A stretch of DNA of 64,000 nucleotides from Vibrio alfacsensis (GTDB lineage: Bacteria > Pseudomonadota > Gammaproteobacteria > Enterobacterales > Vibrionaceae): contig NZ_CP032094.1 of the NCBI RefSeq assembly GCF_003544875.1, positions 868,001 to 932,000 of the forward strand. The letters are read 5' to 3'. Of the stretch, positions 44,921-55,296 are shown piece by piece. Positions within the stretch are counted from its first letter, which is position 1. Each line of letters begins with the position of its first letter. The translations under genes and the position numbers were made by a program. A model generated the notes under the pieces. It did not search any database. It had not been told where the DNA came from and saw nothing but the letters and a program-made list of their open reading frames with translations.

Positions 44921-46385
44921 AATCCAAGTACGCCAGAAGACAGATATTGTCCTAGCGAAATCTAGCAAGCTAATGGGGCTTACTAACAAAATCCTAGCTA
45001 ACCGAAAATCTGTGGCTGTGGCTATTAAGCAAGGCATATGGGAAAAGTACCCTGAGATGTTCGAAGCTATGATGTTTATGGAGAATCACGACATCCTTGG
45101 TCACTATGTAGCCATGCAAAAGAACGACTGGCTTATCGATTTATTCCACAAAGTTGGTGATATTGAAGAAGTAACCAAGGGGGACACTTACCACTATTTT
45201 CCTCTAAGTATGACAACTTTCTCAGAAAATAAAATGGTGGTAGAGAACCGCGATCTACTTTGGGAGCATTGGGATAAGCTGAGCCCTTACCATGCTCTTC
45301 GTAAAGGAGCCAAGGTCGATAAAGAAATGTTCTACCGTTTGCTAGATGATGGCGAACCTGTGTTTGAAGACTATTACCTTGACCTAATGGAGTTCGATTG
45401 GGACTTACAAACCCTGTTGAAATACAAAGACCGCTTTAGCTATAAAACTTATGGCAGTGTTTATTACGCATTCGAGTGGTCAGTGGAATTCTACGAGGCA
45501 GTTAAGCACAAAGATGCCAATATAATTAAGTACCTATCAGAGAACGGCATCCTGTCCTATGAGTTAATGGAACACCTTAAGCACGATTTAGATTGGGAAG
45601 CTGTTTCAAAGAACACGAAAATGGAATGGACACCTCAGATGATCAACGCCTTTGGTCATTTGATTGACGCCGACGGTATCAATGAGGCTCGTGAACGTCA
45701 CATGTATTATGAGCCAGTACGCGAGTATATCTCTAAGCCTATGTACAAGGGGACTCACTACGCTCATAAGTTCAAAGAGATACCTATGCCTTGGGAATTG
45801 GTAGACTGGGAAGCTGTAACCCAAAACCCAGAGCGTTGGTCTTGGAAAGCTCTATCGATGAACTGCACATTCAAATGGAGCTCTCAGATTGAAAGTCTGT
45901 TTGACACCTATGGTAATTGGCACTTCCTTTCAAGCAACTCGCAGGTGCCGTGGAACGAACCAAACTTTATGCGTAAGTTTAGCCATAAACTTGACCGTAA
46001 CCAACTATCGCAGAGCGAGTCGTTTAAGTGGACAAACGAGTACATCCTTGCTCACCTAGACAAGGAAGAGTCAAGCTCTTTATTCGGTGATAGTAAGTAC
46101 CTTTGCTGTTTCGAGCTTACTAAGAACAAAGCGATCACCTCCAACAAGGAACTATTTGACATTGCATACAGCATGTATGATGAGAAAGATTCTGGTGCAG
46201 ATGGTCTCTTATGGGGTATCTTTACTTCTGGTGGTTACGAAGGGTTAGCGAAGTGGTTAGATCCAAATAATAAGCATAGTTGTCGTCAACGTGCAGCCAA
46301 AATGTTCGCAGAGATGTACCCAATGACAGACTTAACTCTTGAGGATGCTTTAGAAACCTTCCAAGAGATCTACAAACGTAGTTAA
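44907..46385 (+). CDS. Trp/Tyr-rich repeat protein, unknown, coupled to the J-domain gene
   Basis: This intact 492-residue protein of no recognised family begins inside the end of the J-domain gene. The central part repeats a loose unit of about 30-45 residues with W at fixed points, such as DLDWEAVSKNTKMEWTPQMI, LVDWEAVTQNPERWSWKALS and LSMNCTFKWSSQIESLF, giving a pattern of W..LS.N....W. There is no signal peptide or TM segment. Tight coupling to a J-domain co-chaperone suggests it is the client or partner of that protein. No catalytic motif was found. Confidence 0.78.
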   Translation: MSKHEIQVRQKTDIVLAKSSKLMGLTNKILANRKSVAVAIKQGIWEKYPEMFEAMMFMENHDILGHYVAMQKNDWLIDLFHKVGDIEEVTKGDTYHYFPLSMTTFSENKMVVENRDLLWEHWDKLSPYHALRKGAKVDKEMFYRLLDDGEPVFEDYYLDLMEFDWDLQTLLKYKDRFSYKTYGSVYYAFEWSVEFYEAVKHKDANIIKYLSENGILSYELMEHLKHDLDWEAVSKNTKMEWTPQMINAFGHLIDADGINEARERHMYYEPVREYISKPMYKGTHYAHKFKEIPMPWELVDWEAVTQNPERWSWKALSMNCTFKWSSQIESLFDTYGNWHFLSSNSQVPWNEPNFMRKFSHKLDRNQLSQSESFKWTNEYILAHLDKEESSSLFGDSKYLCCFELTKNKAITSNKELFDIAYSMYDEKDSGADGLLWGIFTSGGYEGLAKWLDPNNKHSCRQRAAKMFAEMYPMTDLTLEDALETFQEIYKRS

Positions 46386-46847
46386 CGGAGGCTCAAGGAA
46401 TAAAGGACTCTTGAAGAGAAAAGCAGAATCAATAAATCCTTGCGAGGTGCGAAGCGGCATCGAAAAAATACGCTTTACCATTAAAGTGGTTGTGATAACT
46501 AAATCACTGAAAAACGAGGTATCCCAAGCTTGTTCTGCTTTTCCTATTTCCACGAATTGAATGCATGTAACCGACCAGATCGTAAACTATTGGTTTAGTT
46601 CCATCGATTTACGTAGCAAAGCCAAGCCTAATATCCATCCTTATGAACGCGTTTAAGGGAATCGATTATAGAGATGGCGTTCATAGTTCTGTGTCATCCT
46701 TACTCACAGATCAACTTACGCGTCGATCCGACCTTCGAAGTGGATACTCAGTTGCGATTGCGTTAGATTCCAATTTTGGACTGGGTGTGTCCACTTCTCC
46801 GAAGCTATAAGCATGCCAGCGTATAGCAATTTAAGCAGCGCTGTCTC
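46386..46847. other. Region between W-rich gene and IS3 element
   Basis: About 460 bp without a supported gene. The composition is mixed and short open frames lack ribosome sites. It may contain debris of a gene cut by the IS. Confidence 0.4.
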
Positions 46848-47161
46848 TGAATAGCCACCGACTTGATAGACACCTTTTAGTTAGACAAAATGACTAATAG
46901 AGAGGTGCTTATGAGCAGCAAGAGATATCCAGAAGAATTTAAAATTGAAGCAGTCAAACAAGTGACTGAAAAAGGTCATAGCGTGGCTGATGTTGCTGCG
47001 CGACTAGGAACAACGAGCCATAGTTTGTATGCGTGGGTTAAACGCTACGGTCCCAACTCTTCACAATACCAAGCTCAATCTGATGAAAGTGCTGAAATTC
47101 GTCGACTTAAAAAGGAATTGCAGCGGGTAACAGAAGAGCGAGACATACTAAAAAAAGCCGT

Positions 47162-48391
47162 TGTAGATTCAAGAGATCATCGCAACACCCTTTTCAATAA
47201 TGTGTGATGGTGTTTTATATTTCAATATTTTCCTTGGACGTTCATTAAGTTGAGTGGCTACATCATTGAGCTTTTCTTGTGAGTGAGGTGATAAATCTGT
47301 TTTTCGAGGGAAGTATTGTCGAATTAAGCTGTTGGTATTTTCGTTAGTACCTCTTTGCCATGGGCACTGAGGATCGCAAAAATAGACAGGGATCCCTATT
47401 TCTTTAGTCAGCTCGGCATGTTTCGCTAACTCCATACCTCTATCCCATGTTAACGATTTTCGATATTCAGCAGGCATTTGTTTGAACGCTTCTAATAGCG
47501 CAGCAAGCACAGATTCAGCGTCTTTACCCGCCAACTTAAGGATGATAGTAAAACGAGATTTTCGGTCTACAAGAGTAGCAATGTGTGTATTTCTTGAACC
47601 CGAGACAAGATCTCCTTCCCAGTGGCCAACCGATTTACGGTTATCAATGTTCTTAGAACGCTCGTGTATTGAAATTCCGTTTACAATGTTCGTGAAGCTT
47701 CGGTCACCACTCCGACGATGATACCGACTGTGGCGCATTGGTCTGCCTCTACGCAAGTACTGAGTGAACGAGTGATGAATGATACTTTTGGCTCGAACAT
47801 AAATGGATTTATATATTGTCTCGTGCGATACCTGCATGTGCTTTCTACGCGAATACCCTACGCTAAGCCACCCAGATATTTGTTCTGGGGACCACTTAAG
47901 CTCGAGTTTCGCCATGATGATTTTTCTGAGTTCAGGATTGCGTTCTAAGACCCCAAGCTTTGGGCGTTTAGCCATACGCTTTGCACGGTTGTCAGCATCA
48001 ACAGCTTTGTAATAACGACGACCTCGATTGCGAGCAACTTCTCTTGAAATCGTTGAGGGGGAGCGATTTAGCATACGAGCTATGGCTCTTAAAGACATTT
48101 TGGCTGATAACGCTACTCGAATTTCTTCTCGTTCTTCGAGCGTTAGATGTTGTTTATTCCTTTTGCGAGGATTAGGTTTAATACCACCAGTTTCGCGTAA
48201 GGCTGTAAACACCGTGCCAGGAGCAGCATTTAAGACACGGCCAATATCACTAAAACCAGTTCCCTGTTTCCATAATCTGAATACTAGATCTTTTTCATCC
48301 TGAGTAAATGTACGTTTTGCTCGCTTCATCATTAGTGCCTGTGCAAATCAGTATTTTAGTAAAACTGTTGCAATGACCAATTGAATCTACA
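47162..48391 (-). mobile_element. IS30-family insertion sequence inside the IS3 element
   Basis: The element is bounded by TGTAGATTCAA at 47162 and its inverse TTGAATCTACA ending at 48391; the inverted repeats continue with TCAT.GCAACA. It is 1230 bp with one transposase gene on the minus strand. The flanks read GCCGT on the left and GCGGT on the right, so a target duplication is not exact. Confidence 0.9.
47169..48332 (-). CDS. IS30-family transposase
   Basis: The intact 387-residue protein has two N-terminal helix-turn-helix regions (FSDIGRVLNAAPGTVFTAL, MSLRAIARMLNRSPSTISRE) and a DDE core: the first Asp in HWEGDLVSGSRNTHIATLVD, the second in SLTWDRGMELAKH, and the Glu in CPWQRGTNENTNSLIRQYFP. 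It catalyses its own transposition, and because the frame is intact it may be active. It is transcribed opposite to the host IS3 genes. Confidence 0.94.
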   Translation of the reverse strand: MMKRAKRTFTQDEKDLVFRLWKQGTGFSDIGRVLNAAPGTVFTALRETGGIKPNPRKRNKQHLTLEEREEIRVALSAKMSLRAIARMLNRSPSTISREVARNRGRRYYKAVDADNRAKRMAKRPKLGVLERNPELRKIIMAKLELKWSPEQISGWLSVGYSRRKHMQVSHETIYKSIYVRAKSIIHHSFTQYLRRGRPMRHSRYHRRSGDRSFTNIVNGISIHERSKNIDNRKSVGHWEGDLVSGSRNTHIATLVDRKSRFTIILKLAGKDAESVLAALLEAFKQMPAEYRKSLTWDRGMELAKHAELTKEIGIPVYFCDPQCPWQRGTNENTNSLIRQYFPRKTDLSPHSQEKLNDVATQLNERPRKILKYKTPSHIIEKGVAMIS

Positions 48392-48468
48392 GCGGTGTAC
48401 TTCGCAAGCCAGTCCGACTGAGGTATGCCTTTATAAAAGCGAATCAGACCATCTGGTCTGTTCGGCGC

Positions 48469-49293
48469 ATGTGTAAAGTCTTTGGAATTCACCCAAGTGG
48501 TTATTATTCTTGGCTAAAAAATCCAGATAGTAGACAAGAAAAGCGGCGAAAATACCTTCTCGGACTGATAAAGCAATTTTGGCTAGAGTCAGGCTGTGTG
48601 TATGGTTATCGAAAAATCTACAGTGACCTGCGAGATGAAGGGGAAATCTGTGGAATTAACCAAGTTCATAGACTAATGAAGCGAGAAGGTATTCAGTCGC
48701 AAAGAGGCTATCGAAAGCCACGCCCCAAGGGTGGTGCCGAAAACATCATTGTTCCTAACAAACTCTCAAGAGAGTTCAACCCGATCGCGCCCAATCAATC
48801 GTGGGTAACTGACATTACCTATATCAAAACGCACGAAGGTTGGCTGTATTTGGCAGTAGTTGTAGATCTATTCTCTCGGCGAGTAATTGGTTGGTCAATG
48901 AAAAGTAGAATAACTAAAGAACTTGTCCTCGATGCTTTGCTGATGGCGGTTTGGCGCCGTTCGCCTATAGGAAAAGTGCTCGTCCACTCAGATCAAGGTA
49001 GCCAGTATACCAGTCACGATTGGGACTGTTTTTTGAAACAGCATGGTCTTGAATCAAGTATGAGTCGCCGTGGTAATTGTCACGACAATGCGGTTGCCGA
49101 GAGTTTTTTCCAGTTACTCAAAAGAGAAAGAATTAAGCGGAAGTGCTACACCACTAGAGAGGAAGCTCGTATGGACATCTTCGAATATATTGAGATGTTC
49201 TACAACATTAAACGCCGACATGGTTCCAATAATCAGTTGTCGCCAGTAGAGTATGAAAAGCAATATGAAATCAAGTTAAAGAGTGTCTACTGA
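48469..49293 (+). CDS. IS3-family transposase OrfB
   Basis: The frame gives 274 residues from ATG 48469 and is open further upstream to near 48392, as expected because OrfB is normally made as an OrfAB fusion by -1 frameshifting. The rve/DDE core is complete: WVTDITYIKTHEGWLYLAVV with the first Asp, [11 protein letters not shown] with the second, and DNAVAESFFQLLKRE with the Glu. The split of orfA by the IS30 element removes the upstream part, so no full OrfAB can be made here. Confidence 0.92.
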   Translation: MCKVFGIHPSGYYSWLKNPDSRQEKRRKYLLGLIKQFWLESGCVYGYRKIYSDLRDEGEICGINQVHRLMKREGIQSQRGYRKPRPKGGAENIIVPNKLSREFNPIAPNQSWVTDITYIKTHEGWLYLAVVVDLFSRRVIGWSMKSRITKELVLDALLMAVWRRSPIGKVLVHSDQGSQYTSHDWDCFLKQHGLESSMSRRGNCHDNAVAESFFQLLKRERIKRKCYTTREEARMDIFEYIEMFYNIKRRHGSNNQLSPVEYEKQYEIKLKSVY

Positions 49294-49308
49294 TTTGGTG
49301 GCTATTCA

Positions 49309-49807
49309 GACTATGCGGAACTTGTCATTGAAGTTCAAAAGGTCATTGTCAAAAATTTATCAAGCACCGAATTGAAAACGGTAGGATTATGGGGGGGTGG
49401 CAAAGTTTAAGCCCGTTGCCAAGAAGTGACCTCCCGTTACGGCGATAGTAAGTAGTCAACGAAAATTCTTTAACAGAGCATCAACTAGGACACTCACAAG
49501 CTAGCACCTATTATGCAGACGTTGCTAACCCATAGAAGTTTTAATCCGAAACTGACGATTTAGAGCTGAGGGACAGAAGCGGAACAAAGTAACCCAAGCC
49601 CCGCTTAGCAAACCTATTGCAGGAGCGGTGAACCTTTGCAAAAAATATATATGCATTTCAGCGAACTACTATGTAAATCCAAAGAAAAGTGAAAATAAAA
49701 TTTATTGACAACCTTTTAGGCAGGATATTTTAGGGGACAGACTTTGTTTTACAGATAGCACTATCGATAGTTTGCGTCAGAAAAAGTTTTGTACAGGGTG
49801 GTTTTAG
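49309..49807. other. Region between the IS3 element and lipoprotein 1
   Basis: About 500 bp. A short open frame runs out of the IS end (YAELVIEVQKVIVKNLSSTE and on to a stop near 49410) and may be the end of a gene cut by the IS. A run of seven G lies at 49391-49397. Nothing else is supported. Confidence 0.4.
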
Positions 49808-51393
49808 CTATGACTTTTCAAAACTATCGCGCTCACTTTCTGTGTTGTAGTTACGCTCAATACTAGGCACCTTGATTAGTAATTTGTATTCGTCCACCAT
49901 CTCGATACTTGCATTGTTCACATCAATGTCAAATATTGTGCTGTTTTTTCATTATTAGTCTTTAATAAATAAGTTTTCTCACTTTCACATATACCTGCTT
50001 TGACTGGCGTGAATCTTCCTTCTTTTGTTTTCAAACAAGTAGGTACGTTGATGTCGACAGCTTCAGTCAGGGTAAGTAATTCAATTTTGACTCATCAAAA
50101 TTACTCAATATGCTCTTGTTGAGGCATCCGGAGATACCAATGAAGCAATTGCTAATCAACAAATTTGCTTCTTCAACATCGACCACAAGTTTTCGCCCTT
50201 CAAACTTCGGATAGGATAATATAAAATTTAAGACGCCGTCATCAAACACTGTATTGTCATTAGTTGATACTGCACTTAGCTGAACTAATATTTTTGGTCA
50301 CTCTTGAGTTTTACAAACGATACTTTGGCCGTGTTGAATATTAGGTCGAAGTTGTCATGAACTACTCTGATAGGTAATAAACCTCCAATTAACCCGCCAA
50401 CCTTGTCATTCTTATCAATTTTATAGAACAGGGATTGATCAATAGCAATCACAACAAGGTCTTCCTGAATGTTAAAGTTATCAATCGATGTGTAACTGTG
50501 TTCATAGTCAGCCTCGGAATTAGTTGCTGTGTAATACTGCTCTCCAATAGCGATATCGTTGACAATTACGTCTGAAATGTAACTGGTTCCTGCCTTTGAG
50601 GACTCAGTTTTTCTGCCAGAGATGGAATGAGCCAAAGGTAGATCTTTTTCCTTTGGTGTTGGTGACACTTGCCAGCCGTTTTCTGTAAGAGTTCCAAACT
50701 CAAGCGATACATCCTCAACATCCTTTAATTTAACGGCTATTTTACCTCCGGAAATAAAAGGATTAACGTTTGCTTTTGGGGCATGGGGATGGGGATGTGA
50801 CCCTTGACTTTTATTTTAGGAATAACAGCTTTTGTGATTTTATTGAATATGTCAGCTATATCACCACCAAGGTTAATTCTTGGTGCTCCTAGTGATGCTT
50901 CCCACGGTAAATGACATTCGCCTGAAGCAATTGATGGATGAGTAAGTGAAGTGATTGAGTAATCTAGATTACACTCTCCCTCAAAGTAAAGTGTTTCTGG
51001 AGCGCATTGTGCAACGTTGAGCTTAGCGTTAAGTTTTAGGTTTTGCGTTACTTTTGTGGAACCTACTTTGTCATCCAAAAGTTTTGCTGTGGTTGACGTG
51101 TTAACTTGATTAAGTTTTAGTGTTAGGTGAGGAGAACTGCATACTACACCATTGGTTTCATAGTTGGCTTCGTATGTAGTTTTAGTAAGTCGGTTAATAG
51201 CTGGGTTTATTTTTGCCATATTCAAGGCAACGGAGAGATCGGTGTGTTTTAGGTAATACAGATCACTTTGTGGTTGTGAAGGCAGTTGTTCAAACTCTCT
51301 GTCTGCGGCGCTCTCTAACTTATCGAGGTCACAACATGAAGTGATCGTGAGGGCTGTTAGGATGGCTATTACTGGATAGTAGTTGTATAACAT
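49808..51393 (-). pseudogene. Large lipoprotein of unknown family, four single-base frameshifts
   Basis: ATG 51393 opens a lipoprotein signal (YYPVIAILTALTITSCC), so the product should be lipid-anchored. The frame breaks four times: near 50774 (C run), 50302 (CC), 50087 (A run) and 49947 (A run). Adding one base at each point gives one continuous protein of 529 residues ending ESERDSFEKS at the stop 49810-49808. That four independent additions restore exact frame throughout is strong support for one gene. Sequence has alternating strand patterns and VKGHIPIPMPP near the middle. No known family. It faces away from a second lipoprotein across an IS. Confidence 0.72.
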
Positions 51394-51524
51394 TCTATTG
51401 ACCTCACTAGTGCTTTGAACATTAAAGAGTTTTTAGGATTCATTGCTCCCTTTGTTCACACAACAACCAAGGTAAACACTATTGTCTACTTTTATACTAA
51501 CTATGCAAAACATAATATTTACAA

Positions 51525-51692
51525 TTATGAGTACATATAATATAGCTCTTTGAGGAGAGTTTGTCTTCGTGCTCCATCAGAAATATACCTAGATTTGTGA
51601 ATTGCGTAGTGGCCAAAATATTTGCCCGCGTACTTGTAAGTTCGCCAAATATAAGCTAATCCGTATTTAGCTAATTTCGTAAGAGATTGAAG
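51525..51692 (-). other. Possible gene remnant next to the IS
   Basis: Open frame from the IS edge (LQSLTKLAKYGLAYIWRTYK and on, ending ELYYMYS) with a coding-like make-up but no start of its own. It may be the tail of a gene removed when the IS arrived. Weak evidence. Confidence 0.3.
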
Positions 51693-51700
51693 TGTAGTGG

Positions 51701-52600
<900 letters not shown>

Positions 52601-53045
52601 TTTAGAATAGACTTCTCTCGCTCCAAACGGCTAATGCGGGCTTCAAGCTCTTGAATTTTTTGCTGCTCAGGCGTCAATGCTTTAGAAGTAGGAGTTATCC
52701 CGTTACGCTCAGATTTTAACTGCTCAACCCAACGGCGTAAGACAGTTTGTCCCACATCAACAGCTCTACTCGCTTCTAAAACAGTGTAATTTTGGTCAAG
52801 CACTAAGCTTGCAGCTTCTTGCTTGAACTCTGGACTAAATGTACGACGAACTCTGGTCATAAAACACCTCTCTTGGGGTGGTAACTGTACCACCTAAAAT
52901 GGTGTCCGGCTTTATTAGACCACTACATTATTCATTCATGTGCGGTTAATGTGCATTCCCCTTACCTAACTTTACGCCGATAATACCTCTATACTTTTAA
53001 GGTTGTTATTCAGGAAAGTAACTATCAAATAAGGCGGAACGTCTC

Positions 53046-55175
53046 ATGGACACTTTTTTTCACAGAAGGCGGCTTTACTCCTGATCTGTAGCCTCAGTCT
53101 TGTTGGCTGTTTTGGAGAGAGTATAAAAGAACTGGTTGATAAGAGGTTCCCTCCAATTGACATAGAGAATTACCGCGAGAGGGCTATAGCAACGAGTGCT
53201 GCATCATTAGCGGTGATGAAGTCGCCGGATATGGCCGCTGTCTTACGACTTGAAGATTTTCGTAAAGCTATTGATGCTACGGACATTGTTAAGAAAGCAA
53301 ATCTGAAAGATATACGAATAGAGGGGGATCGCCAACTCCTATTAATTGAGATTCATATCGATGGTGTCTTCGAATCTTCAATGTTTCCCAACATGGATGT
53401 CAATAGCGCAGCTATCCTCGATTCCCTAACCCCCGATATCGAAGGCGTACTCAAGATAGGAGGAACGATTACAAGTGCTGTCGCAGCCGGTAAAGATCTG
53501 TCTCTTGAGTTTCAGCTTCTTCCGCTTTTCCGAGAATTTAGGATTGAAGAGTTAACCATCTCAGAGAACGTAGACCTTGCCCAACCAGCGAATTTTATCG
53601 CCGGTATCATTAACGAGTTCGCTGACAATATTTCAGGCGAACTTAGCCGAGTCGAATTCGCAAAGATCACAGTACCCTCCTATCCCATCAAGTCATTGGA
53701 GACGTCCTTTAAGGGCTCAAAAAAAATAGACGATGGCACCAATATTGATGTTTCTCTGACAGGGCAGCCGGTTTCGTCACCTCTCTTCGCGAAGGCTGTT
53801 GCGTTCAATATCAATGCTAAAAATGTCTCAGTACTTGTCGATTTCGCTCCAACTGGAGATATGGTCTTGCCTAATTCAATATTCAGCCGTGCGCAAACTT
53901 ATTCGGATTTTGATACCGCATTCGATAGTCTACTAGCTGAATTGGTGGCGAGAAACGAACAACCCGAGGCGACTTGGGGTGCATTGTCTAAGTCTAGCAT
54001 CTCATATCTGTTCAACTCCGTTTTTAAGCAGGCGAGTCTGTGTCTTGACGCTGAGGCTACTGTTTCAAGGCAGGATTTTTCGGAGAAAATCAAAATTCCG
54101 GACGAGAACACAATTGATTGCACGCCTACGCGTGATTGCACGCCGACACGCGATTGCACGTTTAATTATATTGATTGTACGCCGACGCGTGATTGTTCTT
54201 TTAGTGATATCGATTGTCGGCAAAATAGAGAATGTTCAGGAAGCCATATAGATTGCGGCGGGTACAAATGGTATCAGGCTCCAGACAAGGTTAGATGTGA
54301 GGCCGAAAAGTCGGCATGGAAATTAGACTGCGAACGCATAAAATCTCAAAACAGATTAACTTGCGAAGCCAATAAGAGGGCCAAAAAATCAGATTGCGAG
54401 CGTATAAAGAGCACTAACAAGGCGCTTTGTGAGGCGAACAAAATTGCAAAAACTTGATTGTGAGCGCTTAAAGTCCCAAAAAAAAGGCCAATGTGAGTTA
54501 GAGAAAGCGGGAGAAAAGGCCGCTTGCGAAGCAGGTAAAGAAGCCCTAAAGCGGCTGTCGAGAACGGGCAATCTTGCAAATGTTAACGGTTTTGCCCAAG
54601 CAACTGGGCATTTACGCATTTGTACGCCGAAGGCTGTATTTGATCCGGCGCTCGCAAATCTTGAAATGACGCTGGATATCGAGGGGCAAGCAGATGCACG
54701 CATAGGCGTTAAATGGGTTCCGCTTGATATCCTTGGGCACGCGGCATGTCCGTTCCAATGGGCAGAATACAAGGATCTGAAAGTGACAGTTCCGAGCCAA
54801 AAAGTCGATGTTCGAAGTAGTGTCCACTATGTTAGCAAGAATGAAAGTCTTTGGATTATTGCAGAGGTAGAGACTTCTGAACTGAAAGCGGAGCTTAAGC
54901 CTAAGCCGCGAGACTTAATCTTGAACAGCTACAATATGAACCTTGCATGTCCTCTTATCGGCGGGTTCCTTGTTAGTAATTCGTCAGTGGTAGTGGCTGC
55001 GTCCGAGGCGGTGCCGGAGCTTCAAGGTAAGTTCACATTTCCAGGAGAGAAGATAAAATTCGAGTTCGAGATCGAGCCGAGATTGTTGGACATTCCGAGC
55101 AAAGAGGAGAAAAGCAAAGTTTCAGTGGAGAATACACAAGACGCTGTGCTAGTTGAAGTTAAGTTCATGAAGTAG
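53046..55175 (+). pseudogene. Large Cys-repeat lipoprotein of unknown family, two frameshifts
   Basis: ATG 53046 leads, after adding one T to the T7 run at 53054-53060, to a lipoprotein signal (KAALLLICSLSLVGCF). The long frame 53213-54457 then follows, and a second indel in the A run near 54450 joins it to the frame ending at 55175. The restored protein has about 710 residues. Residues about 55-350 are strand-rich. A Cys-rich part follows: short DCTPTRDC units at about 360-400, then three helical repeats of the form DCERIKSxNKxxCEANKxAKK (about 420-490). A final beta domain closes it. No family is recognised. It lies 120 bp before a PhoD-like phosphatase gene. Confidence 0.72.
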
Positions 55176-55296
55176 ATACACGATTATATGTATAACTACC
55201 TCATTTCAAAAACTGTCGCCTACGAAGAGAAAAAACGTTCTATAATTTTTTCTAAGATTGTGCAAGAGGCCTAATCTAATCAAAAAGGCACGTGTT

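Larger units (their letters stand above)
46911..48421 (+). pseudogene. IS3-family orfA, split by an IS30-family insertion
   Basis: From ATG 46911 (SSKRYPEEFKIEAVKQVTEK) the helix-turn-helix and leucine-zipper parts run to EERDILKKA at 47161. The frame then enters the inserted element. After it, the last codons of orfA (YFASQSD then TGA) resume at 48392-48421. The original protein of about 95 residues was the DNA-binding partner of OrfAB transposase. Confidence 0.88.
46848..49308 (+). mobile_element. IS3-family insertion sequence, interrupted by an IS30-family element
   Basis: The outer element runs from TGAATAGCCACC at 46848 to the inverse GGTGGCTATTCA at 49308. The terminal inverted repeats extend inward through TAGACAC. 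Without the 1230-bp insert it is about 1231 bp, a normal IS3-family size. orfA and orfB show the usual layout with an A7 slippery run for -1 frameshifting. The bases next to the ends do not form a clear target duplication. Confidence 0.9.

Noticed and set aside
43345..49807. Integron cassette or attC sites
   Set aside because: No VCR-like repeated attC sequence or integrase gene was seen in the accessory region.
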